Below, piece by piece: positions 1 through 5,721 of a stretch of DNA of 16,683 nt. The stretch covers positions 17,878 through 34,560 of the forward strand of contig DCEG01000082.1 in NCBI GenBank assembly GCA_002316835.1, written 5' to 3'. The notes under the pieces were generated by a model, which saw nothing but the letters and a program-made list of their open reading frames with translations, was not told the origin of the DNA and did no database searches. The translations under genes and the position numbers were made by a program. Source of the DNA: Bacteroidales bacterium UBA1035. Lineage in GTDB: Bacteria > Bacteroidota > Bacteroidia > Bacteroidales > Dysgonomonadaceae. How positions within the stretch are numbered: position 1 is the first letter of the stretch; each line of letters begins with the position of its first letter.

Positions 1-236
1 GTACTTGTCTGAAAGCGTTCCCGTTGTGCAGGTTTCTGTTTTTCACTTGTCGGAAAGTGTTCCCGCAACCCTGGTTTGTATTTCTCACTCGTCGGAAAGG
101 CTTTCCGTTGCAGCGATTTTGCTTTTGTACATGTACTTGGGCTAAATGTTAAAAAAGGAAACGTTAAAAACGCGTTTTCCCGGTTTGATATAACAGAAGA
201 ACCCGCTTCATACGATATGTAGACGCGCATTGTCAT
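1..236 (-). CDS. Possible partial repeat protein, runs off the left edge
   Basis: From an ATG at 236 the minus strand is open for at least 78 codons to the window edge. The first 37 residues show no recognisable domain. Residues 38-78 are three 14-residue repeats with the pattern K-x-K-x-x-x-R-x-x-F-P-T-S-E, the last having FQTS, encoded by the 42-bp tandem repeat. A TAnnTTTG-like motif lies upstream (minus strand, 268-261), but no TTG is seen at the expected distance. The opposite strand is also open through the array, with stops at 150 in one frame and shortly after 130 in another, so an open frame here is weak evidence for coding. No family is recognised. It may equally be a non-coding repeat. 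Confidence 0.25.
   Translation of the reverse strand, partial: MTMRVYISYEAGSSVISNRENAFLTFPFLTFSPSTCTKAKSLQRKAFPTSEKYKPGLREHFPTSEKQKPAQRERFQTS
3..128. repeat. Three-unit 42-bp tandem repeat, cut by the left edge
   Basis: Three diverged copies start at 3, 45 and 87 with an exact 42-bp period. Each begins ACTYGTCKGAAAG, followed by a TTCCCG-like block and a T-rich end. The third copy contains a perfect inverted repeat, CGGAAAG and CTTTCCG around one base. The period is a multiple of three, so each reading frame repeats the same peptide, and one minus-strand frame stays open through all copies. There are no unique spacers and no cas genes, so this is not a CRISPR array. Further units may lie left of the window. 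Confidence 0.85.
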
Positions 237-587
237 GAAAATGTGTTGTATTAACAGCCCCAAAGATACAATTTTATTTATATTAAATAAAGATTAACAA
301 TAATTTATTTGAGAATGATTATGAAAATATGACTATTTTCTCGCCGACGGGCTTTTTTGCCGAATATCGGACACAGTGTGAAGTGTGGCCGTTTGCCGTG
401 GGCAAGGTCTGCCGACAGGTAATTTATTTGCTACGCAACACACCGATTTTAAATCGGCGCGAGCAGGGGAAAATATTTTGCGGCTATTGTTAACTGAATT
501 CTCACAGAATATATTCAACCCCGCCTTTTGCAAATACCGTGTTAGCGGTAGTTATTCTTGCAGTCTTCAGTCGGTTTGTCAATGTTT
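237..587. other. Gene-free AT-rich stretch with dispersed repeat copy A
   Basis: I see no convincing gene here. Positions 237-340 are AT-rich with no clear structure. Positions 391-550 hold a dispersed repeat described separately. Both strands have short open frames across the repeat, but their translations are of the arginine- and proline-rich type given by GC-rich hairpins, and nothing supports them as proteins. Confidence 0.6.
391..550 (-). repeat. Dispersed hairpin-rich repeat, copy A
   Basis: This copy shares a block with 1111-1217. The common parts are a small GCC/GGC hairpin, then GTCTGCCGA, an AT-rich link, GCAACACACCGATT, and the identical 17-mer AAATCGGCGCGAGCAGG (451-467 here, 1201-1217 in the other copy). 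CCGATT and AATCGG around it form a second hairpin. At the outer end, GTTAGCGGTAGTTAT (541-555) is the inverse of 1044-1058 with one mismatch. Read on the minus strand, the copy lies directly downstream of the DUF2185 gene and its small partner ORF and begins CCGCTAACACGGTATTTGC. Its far end, with a second GTTAGCGG, is not found before the left edge. Confidence 0.75.
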
Positions 588-692
588 TCAGCCATTAGTT
601 TGAATAGTGTTGTAATTTGAAGTTGACTGGAACATAATTTCAAGTTCTTGTTCTGTTTTAATGATATATTTGTTGTTTAGAGAATATGACAT
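588..692 (-). CDS. Small 34-residue ORF directly behind the DUF2185 gene
   Basis: An ATG at 692 lies two bases after the TAG of the DUF2185 gene and opens a 34-codon frame ending in TGA at 588-590. The peptide begins MSYSLNNKYIIKTEQELE, is polar and has no membrane segment. No family is recognised. The tight spacing suggests translational coupling with the gene before it, and the ORF sits inside the pair of inverted GTTAGCGG boundaries. It may also be a chance frame, or the stub of a longer gene truncated by the repeat that follows. Confidence 0.3.
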   Translation of the reverse strand: MSYSLNNKYIIKTEQELEIMFQSTSNYNTIQTNG

Positions 693-694
693 TG

Positions 695-1030
695 CTATTC
701 ACTTATGATATGAAATTTGTCTGTATTTTCAATTCTCTCAAATTCAGTCCCATATGGGAAGTCTAAATATGGAATTATTGCGCTGTCATAATTTGCGATT
801 GTGTTCACATTATAGATCATGGTATTGTTTGGGTCGTCAATATATTCTTGGTCTTCTGTCCCTGAAAAAAAACGCCAACCGCTATCCATTATTTCGTCTG
901 GTTTTTCACGATACATATAGCCAACTTTCATTCCCTCAACGGTTATTTTGTCAGTCGCAAAACAACCGCCCATTTGCGGAACTAAGTCAACAAATTCGTC
1001 TGCTTTTATTTTAAAATTTTTCTCTGTCAT
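695..1030 (-). CDS. DUF2185 / Imm33-like protein
   Basis: This 111-residue soluble protein matches the DUF2185 family, some members of which are annotated as Imm33-type immunity proteins of polymorphic toxin systems. The visible signatures are GGCFATDKIT (21-30), VGYMYREKP (36-44), SGWRFFSGTEDQEY (50-63), a DDP turn, VNTIANYD (75-82) and the C-terminal PYLDFPYGTEFER. There is no signal peptide or membrane helix. The frame extends upstream to 1234, but that part is translated repeat, so the ATG at 1030 is chosen; a TAnnTTTG promoter motif lies 32-39 bases before it. The gene lies between two partial copies of a dispersed repeat. No toxin gene is adjacent, so an immunity role is unproven. The molecular function of the family is unknown to me. 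Confidence 0.85.
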   Translation of the reverse strand: MTEKNFKIKADEFVDLVPQMGGCFATDKITVEGMKVGYMYREKPDEIMDSGWRFFSGTEDQEYIDDPNNTMIYNVNTIANYDSAIIPYLDFPYGTEFERIENTDKFHIISE

Positions 1031-1043
1031 TGTTCGGTTTGTT

Positions 1044-1217
1044 ATAATTACCGCTAACGTACAAATATACGTACTTTTTCTCCTCGCTGGATCGCTTTTA
1101 CAAAGCGTGCCCGCCTGCCGCGGGCAGGTCTGCCGATAGGCAATTATTTGCTTCACAACACACCGATTATCACTCAAACTTGTTCGCTCGTTTTGACGAG
1201 AAATCGGCGCGAGCAGG
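1044..1217 (-). repeat. Dispersed hairpin-rich repeat, copy B
   Basis: This is the partner of copy A. It carries CCTGCC/GGCAGG as a hairpin (1114-1127), GTCTGCCGA, CAACACACCGATT and the exact 17-mer at 1201-1217. Compared with copy A it has about 32 extra bases (near 1169-1200) between the two halves of the second hairpin, which themselves form small stems. Its gene-proximal end is ATAATTACCGCTAAC (1044-1058), the inverse of the outer end of copy A. The opposite end stops within 30 bases of the GrpB gene, without the CCGCTAACACGG block seen in copy A. Each copy therefore carries one end of what may be a single element of about 250 bases. Confidence 0.75.
1062..1069 (-). promoter_or_regulatory. 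Bacteroidetes-type -7 element for the DUF2185 gene
   Basis: The minus strand reads TATATTTG, a match to TAnnTTTG, 32 bases before the ATG at 1030. It sits inside a short palindrome, ACGTA (1057-1061) and TACGT (1068-1072), which could be an operator. No TTG is present at the usual 19-20 base distance upstream. The motif directly abuts the GTTAGCGGTA boundary sequence, so the promoter would travel with the cassette-like unit. Confidence 0.4.
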
Positions 1218-1244
1218 AGGTTTGTGCTGAACATTATAAATATA

Positions 1245-1873
1245 CTAAATTTCCTTTATCGTATTATCCGCGAGTTTAGTGTCTTGTGATAGTAAAGCCG
1301 ATGCTTTTGCTTCTTCGGTTATTCTTTTTATAAATTCGCTTTTTGCTTCTGTATAGGCTTCTCTGTCAAACTTGTATTTTTCTGCCAATGAGATTTTCAA
1401 TGTTTCGTATGCCGTTGCAACACGTTTGTTTTGTCTTAAATAGTCACGAAAAAATATCCTGTCCCACAACGGATGCGTCTTATCGCTCATGTGTATGTGA
1501 AACAAATTGCCCTTGAAACCTTCAGGCGAGTAACCCTTTACAAAATGCATGTACGGCACTTTTTCGTCAGTCCGCCAAATAAAAATATAGTCAATGGCTG
1601 CCATTTTCTTGATTACGTTTCCTTTAGGTTATCGGTCAGCGGCGGGATTTCGACTAAAATATCAATAGTTGGTTTTGCGGAAAGCCCTTCAACAGCCGTA
1701 CTTCCGAAGTGTTCAATCTTCAAGGCGATATCATTGCCCAACGTATCCTGAATTAATGTACTCTCCGACTTAAAAATTTCAACCCAGTTTTCGTCGTAGG
1801 GTACAATTTGAATGGGAAATAATTTTCCCAATTCCTCAGACGATAAGTCTTCCAACTTTTTTTTGTGAATCAT
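1245..1873 (-). pseudogene. GrpB/UPF0157 family protein, frameshifted
   Basis: Two adjacent frames together make one GrpB-family (UPF0157, nucleotidyltransferase-like fold) protein of about 208 residues. Part one (1873-1613, 86 residues) has the family signature IEHFGSTAVEGLSAKPTIDI (53-72). Part two (up to 1245) continues with FIWRTDEKVPY, GNLFHIHM, WDRIFFRDYLR and DREAYTEAKSEFI. The first frame ends at TAA (1615-1613). One extra base near 1616-1617 would read ...LKETVIKKMAAIDY... straight into the second frame, so a single-base deletion explains the break. The site does not fit a canonical -1 slippery heptamer. The gene starts 43 bases after the oxidoreductase stop and was probably cotranscribed with it. 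A sequencing or assembly error is the main alternative to a true pseudogene. Confidence 0.85.
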
Positions 1874-1916
1874 GTTTATGTCTATGGTTATGGTTTATGA
1901 CGAACCGATCATTTCT

Positions 1917-2879
1917 CTAAACAATTCTCAACACCACATTTCCCGTTTTCTGACCGGTTTCCACGTATTTGTATGCTTCAACAATTTGATCCAACGTGTA
2001 ATATCGATCAATAACGGGTTTAAATTCTGCCGATTCTACCAGTTTCTTCAAGAAATTCACATCTTCTTTTGTGATGGCAGGAATGGGGAACAATACATTC
2101 TTGCCTTTCGAAAACGATGTTGATATCGCTAGAAATATGTTTTCCGAATTTTTCCCCAACTCCGTTGAAATATAAATTCCGTTTTCGGTAAGCAGCGGTT
2201 TACATTGCCGGAAAGAACTTTTGCCTACGGCATCGAAAATGAAGTGGAATCTTGTCCGTGTCTGCGTGAAATCCTGCGTTTGATAATCGATAACAACATT
2301 GGCCCCAAGCGATTTCACCAGCTCCATATTTTTAGTATTGCCTACCGCAGTTACGTTTGCCCCGAAATGCCTGAGCAGTTGCACGGCAGCAGAACCAATA
2401 GCTCCGGTAGCACCGTAAACAAGCGCGTTCCGACCTTTCTGTATTTTCGCTGCGCGGATGTTGTTGAGTGCATAATGAGCGCCTTCAGCAATGGGAGCAG
2501 CTTCGTAGAAGTTCATGTTTTCGGGCAACGTTGCGATGGCCGCGTTTTCGTTGATGGTTAAATATTCAGCATGTCCGCCAAAGTTATTGTCGTCAAAACC
2601 AAACACTTTATCTCCTATGTTGAAAGAGGTTACGTTCGAACCAATTTCTTCTATCACTCCGGCAAACTCACATCCCAGCGTTTGATGCCTGGGACGAAAA
2701 AGTCCCGAAAACAAGCGTGAAACAAAATATTCAGCACTGCGAAATCCGCAATCGGTACGGTTAACGGTGGAAGCGTGAACTTTGATCAGTACTTCGTCAT
2801 CTTTAGGCACAGGTGTTGGAATATCTTTTACTTTCACTACTTCGGGAGGCCCATATCGGGTGTGAATGGCTGCTTTCAT
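1917..2879 (-). CDS. NAD(P)-dependent MDR oxidoreductase, quinone reductase-like
   Basis: This 320-residue protein belongs to the medium-chain dehydrogenase/reductase superfamily, in the zinc-free quinone oxidoreductase-like branch. The N-terminal GroES-like domain spans about 1-125, with DEVLIKVHASTVNRTD (28-43) and LGCEFAGVIEEIG (68-80). The Rossmann domain begins with the dinucleotide motif YGATGAIGSAAVQL (155-168). The cysteine cluster for structural zinc is absent, and no catalytic zinc ligand set is apparent. It probably transfers hydride from NADPH to a quinone or an alpha,beta-unsaturated carbonyl; the substrate is unknown. There is no signal peptide, so it is cytoplasmic. It lies 54 bases after DUF6157 and 43 bases before the GrpB gene on the same strand, consistent with one transcript. 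Confidence 0.9.
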   Translation of the reverse strand: MKAAIHTRYGPPEVVKVKDIPTPVPKDDEVLIKVHASTVNRTDCGFRSAEYFVSRLFSGLFRPRHQTLGCEFAGVIEEIGSNVTSFNIGDKVFGFDDNNFGGHAEYLTINENAAIATLPENMNFYEAAPIAEGAHYALNNIRAAKIQKGRNALVYGATGAIGSAAVQLLRHFGANVTAVGNTKNMELVKSLGANVVIDYQTQDFTQTRTRFHFIFDAVGKSSFRQCKPLLTENGIYISTELGKNSENIFLAISTSFSKGKNVLFPIPAITKEDVNFLKKLVESAEFKPVIDRYYTLDQIVEAYKYVETGQKTGNVVLRIV

Positions 2880-2892
2880 AATTTATTGTTTT

Positions 2893-2907
2893 GGGCGTTG
2901 AGCATTG
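2893..2907. repeat. 15-mer shared with the rplS-recO spacer
   Basis: GGGCGTTGAGCATTG occurs here, in the 54-base gap before the oxidoreductase gene, and again at 13645-13659 upstream of recO. Both are intergenic and on the same strand of the window. No longer homology surrounds them. Confidence 0.5.
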
Positions 2908-2933
2908 TGTTAGATACATTAGTGATTAGTAGC

Positions 2934-3347
2934 TCACTTCTTCGATTTCATAGCTTTCACTTTCCTAATATTCGCGTCATCCACGAATTTTTTATATTCC
3001 TCTGTTTCCATGCCGTACAATGCGATTTTTCCTTCACCGTTGCTGTGAACCCCGAAACCGTAGGTTTTTGTTAATGGTGATGCACGAAAACACGGTTGTC
3101 CTTTCGAGAAAAATTGCTCGCGGGCTTGTTTGTATTCAGCTTCCGGTACGTCGTTTCTATCGGCAAACACCTGAAAGAAAACATCATCGGAACTGTATTT
3201 GTACGGACTTCCGGCAATCAGTTCATATTGCATTTCTGCAACAGTTTTGTTATCGCCTTTCGATGGTGGTTTTGTTCCTTGCATTACTTTCGTGTCTTCA
3301 GCCACTTCGATAAACGTGTCGAAATAGTTGGTGGAATGTTGTTTCAT
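2934..3347 (-). CDS. DUF6157 family protein
   Basis: This 137-residue soluble protein matches the DUF6157 family, for which I know no assigned function. Visible signatures are the N-terminal TNYFDTFIEVAED, PPSKGDNKTVAEMQYELI, PYKYSSDDVFFQVFADRND, and the strongly conserved EQFFSKGQPCFRASPLTKTYGFG followed by EGKIALYGMETEEYKKF. The ATG at 3347 is preferred because the family starts at MKxHxTNY and because it lies one base after the stop of the acylase gene (TAA-A-ATG). An alternative ATG at 3371 would add eight lysine-rich residues and overlap that gene. The spacing suggests translational coupling with the acylase. There is no signal peptide or membrane segment. Confidence 0.87.
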   Translation of the reverse strand: MKQHSTNYFDTFIEVAEDTKVMQGTKPPSKGDNKTVAEMQYELIAGSPYKYSSDDVFFQVFADRNDVPEAEYKQAREQFFSKGQPCFRASPLTKTYGFGVHSNGEGKIALYGMETEEYKKFVDDANIRKVKAMKSKK

Positions 3348-3348
3348 T

Positions 3349-5445
3349 TTACTTGTTTTTTGTTTCTTCAAATCCGTTTTCGGTAAGAACTTCCAACTTT
3401 GTTGTATTGGCTTTCACTTCTTCGGGAGTAAACCACGCATCGCGCAGTTCCTTCTTCGAAAACAATTGCAGTTGATCGCCGTTGTGTGGAGAGTCTTTTT
3501 GCGTTGCATTACCGTAGCTCAGCAAGACTTTGGCTTTTACATCGTCGCCAAACTCAATAACACCCACCCACGAATCGCCACTGCCAACATACATTTGCTT
3601 TTCCTCATTGCTGTCGTAAGAACTAGCTATCCTGAATGCACCCAATGAATCGAATGCGCCGTTGGCGGGAAGGTCTTTTCCGTTGGCTAATCGTAACCGG
3701 TAAAAATCACCCCACGGAACCTCTAACGTACCAAATTTAGTTTTCATTTCGTCAACTGTTGCTTCCAGCAATTGTACTGCTTTTGCAGGATCGGCTATGC
3801 CGTCGGGAGTTGTGTTTGGTTTTTCAATACTCCATTTTTCGACGTAATTCGATTGATTTCCGATGTTAAATTTTGACGCCCACAGATAAAACAACAAGGT
3901 TCCTTTGCTGTCTGTGTTGGCTTCGTGATCCCATTTTTCGAGAACAGATTTAGCTTCTTTCGCTTTTTGTGAACCTGAATTATCGATTGCCGTAAAAAGA
4001 TCGTCCAGGATTCGATCGGCAAATTCCAACCGGGTGGAGAGTTTATAGTCTACCAACTCATCAAAGGTGATGGAACTGTCTTCCAGCATCATTCTGGCAG
4101 CACGCTGCGGACGGAACAACATTACCTGCGGCGCCATATACGGCGGATAGTCCTTCGGATTCAAAGCCACGGGAATAGTGCTTGTCCACGGCGGATCGTT
4201 TGCGTTTTGCAGCCAACCCGTTTCGGGGTTTTTAAGTTTGGGAAGATCTTCGTAAGGGTGAACTTCCGACCAGATATTATCCGATTTATCGCCGGGAACG
4301 ACGGTACTCCAGTATGCCCAGTCGCCTTGATTTCTTTTCGGAACCAAGCCGTTGAACAAGTAAAAGATATTCCCCGTTTTGTCGGCATAAATTACGTTCC
4401 AGAATGCGATCTGAGCCATTTTCAACGCCGATTCAAATTCTTCGAAATTAGTACTGTTGGCCATCCGCCACCATTGTAGCAGCATGTTCGGTTTATCCAG
4501 TCCTACGGTTCGCAATGCCAATACTTTGTTGTCTTTTTTGCTGACAACAGGACCGTGAATGGTTTTCAAAACCGTAATTTCTGTCGGTGCAAGCGTGCCG
4601 TCATCTTGTTTAACCTGAATGGTTTTGGTTGTTGCGTCAAAATCGTTTCGCTTTCCGTCCAGTAAATAACCACCGTCTTTCAGTTCTACTTCGTAAACGT
4701 CGGAGTTGTCGATGGTGTTGTTCGTGTGCGTCCATCCCAGATTCTTGTTGAAACCGATGGAGATGCCCGGTAATCCGACAAGTGTTGAGCCGTACATATC
4801 GTAGCCGTTCAGTGTCAGGTGAGATTCAAAAAACAGAAATTCATTTGACCAGGGCAGGTGCGGATTTTGTACCAGCATGGCGTTTCCCGAAGCCGACCGG
4901 CTTGGCCCCACGGCGTAAGCGTTGGAACCCATGGAGCCCCATCGCTGCGATAATCCTAAATCGCCTCCGGCGATGAATCGGGTGAAAACGACGAACATGC
5001 TGTGCATATTCACGTCTTTGGTAGTAACCGGCAAAACGACTTCGTTTTCTCTGTCGATAGCTTCGGGATGCGCTTTAGCATAAGAGTTCAATCCATCCAC
5101 AAACGATTTGAAGATAGTTTTTACTTGTGGATCTTGTTGTGCTTCCCACATTTCGGCCAGTTCTTCGAAACCGAGTGTGTGGATAAGTATATCGTTTTGC
5201 AATCTTTCTTTGCCCCAGTATTCGGCGCCTTTTCCGCGCGAACTGCCGTAAAGCTTGAGGATAAGATTTGCATGATTGTGCATTTGCGCCCAGCCCTGCG
5301 CGTAAAACAGTTCTTCGACACTGTTTGCCGATATGTGCGGAACTCCCCACGTATCCCACGCAATTTGGGTGGATTTGTTGTTTTCTTGCGAGCACGAAGT
5401 ACCGATAAACAACAAAAAGATAGACAGTATAAGTAAAGCGCGCAT
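3349..5445 (-). CDS. Penicillin acylase family Ntn hydrolase, lipoprotein
   Basis: This 698-residue protein belongs to the penicillin amidase (S45) family of self-cleaving N-terminal nucleophile hydrolases, which cut amide bonds of acylated substrates such as beta-lactams, N-acyl-homoserine lactones or acylated amino acids. Residues 1-18 form a lipoprotein signal ending GTSC, with Cys18 as lipid anchor, so the protein should reside in the periplasm or on a membrane. The alpha-chain part contains WDTWGVPHI (30-38). The expected cleavage point and nucleophile is Ser174 in SMGSNAYAVG (171-180), followed by NPHLPW and GLPGISIGFNKNLGWTHT. The C-terminal part has YGNATQKDSPHNGDQL, equivalent to the SPHxxDQ motif of the family. 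The length is normal. Its stop is one base from the DUF6157 start. The substrate cannot be told from the sequence. Confidence 0.93.
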   Translation of the reverse strand: MRALLILSIFLLFIGTSCSQENNKSTQIAWDTWGVPHISANSVEELFYAQGWAQMHNHANLILKLYGSSRGKGAEYWGKERLQNDILIHTLGFEELAEMWEAQQDPQVKTIFKSFVDGLNSYAKAHPEAIDRENEVVLPVTTKDVNMHSMFVVFTRFIAGGDLGLSQRWGSMGSNAYAVGPSRSASGNAMLVQNPHLPWSNEFLFFESHLTLNGYDMYGSTLVGLPGISIGFNKNLGWTHTNNTIDNSDVYEVELKDGGYLLDGKRNDFDATTKTIQVKQDDGTLAPTEITVLKTIHGPVVSKKDNKVLALRTVGLDKPNMLLQWWRMANSTNFEEFESALKMAQIAFWNVIYADKTGNIFYLFNGLVPKRNQGDWAYWSTVVPGDKSDNIWSEVHPYEDLPKLKNPETGWLQNANDPPWTSTIPVALNPKDYPPYMAPQVMLFRPQRAARMMLEDSSITFDELVDYKLSTRLEFADRILDDLFTAIDNSGSQKAKEAKSVLEKWDHEANTDSKGTLLFYLWASKFNIGNQSNYVEKWSIEKPNTTPDGIADPAKAVQLLEATVDEMKTKFGTLEVPWGDFYRLRLANGKDLPANGAFDSLGAFRIASSYDSNEEKQMYVGSGDSWVGVIEFGDDVKAKVLLSYGNATQKDSPHNGDQLQLFSKKELRDAWFTPEEVKANTTKLEVLTENGFEETKNK

Positions 5446-5559
5446 AGTGAATAATTTAAAATGTTTTATTTTTTAAGAATTTGTTGAAGGCCAAATGGAT
5501 AGATGTATAGGGACCGGCAGTTCATAGTTTAATACATAATGTGCTGTGATTAGGAATAA

Positions 5560-5592
5560 ATCATTGTCAAAGTTTTAAACTTTGACAATGAT
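5560..5592 (-). terminator. Perfect 15-bp inverted repeat, probable terminator
   Basis: The arms ATCATTGTCAAAGTT (5560-5574) and AACTTTGACAATGAT (5578-5592) pair perfectly around a three-base loop. On the minus strand the stem is followed by TTTATT, so it could terminate transcription from the aldo/keto reductase gene 130 bases upstream. Its low G+C and the distance make a role as a protein-binding palindrome before the acylase gene possible. A second, weaker pair, AGTTCTTG (5639-5646) and CAAGAACT (5663-5670), lies between it and the reductase stop. No promoter motif was found in the rest of the 276-base gap. Confidence 0.5.
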
Positions 5593-5721
5593 ATTATGAA
5601 TGCGTACTTTCCTGTTTATAACGTTTTTAGATGGTAAAAGTTCTTGAAGGAAAATAAAAAAACAAGAACTCACTTAATCGTGAATCCTTGCTTTAAAAGT
5701 TGTTCTGTCAACCATCCTGTT

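Noticed and set aside
3..128. CRISPR array
   Set aside because: The units are contiguous with no unique spacers, diverge from each other, and no cas genes are present.
333..603. Overlapping open frames on both strands across repeat copy A
   Set aside because: The translations come from the GC-rich hairpins and resemble those of the same repeat at copy B. There is no promoter, family match or conserved start.
541..1058. True integron attC sites
   Set aside because: The CCGCTAAC/GTTAGCGG ends resemble attC cores but break the RYYYAAC/GTTRRRY rule, and no integrase is in the window. Kept only as a cassette-like observation.
1031..1234. N-terminal extension of the DUF2185 gene to 1234
   Set aside because: The extra 68 residues are translated repeat sequence, and the family begins at about the ATG at 1030, with the promoter motif lying inside the extension.
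1605..1625. Programmed -1 frameshift in the GrpB gene
   Set aside because: The heptamer before the stop does not fit X-XXY-YYZ, and no strong downstream stem-loop or pseudoknot was apparent. GrpB proteins are not known for recoding.
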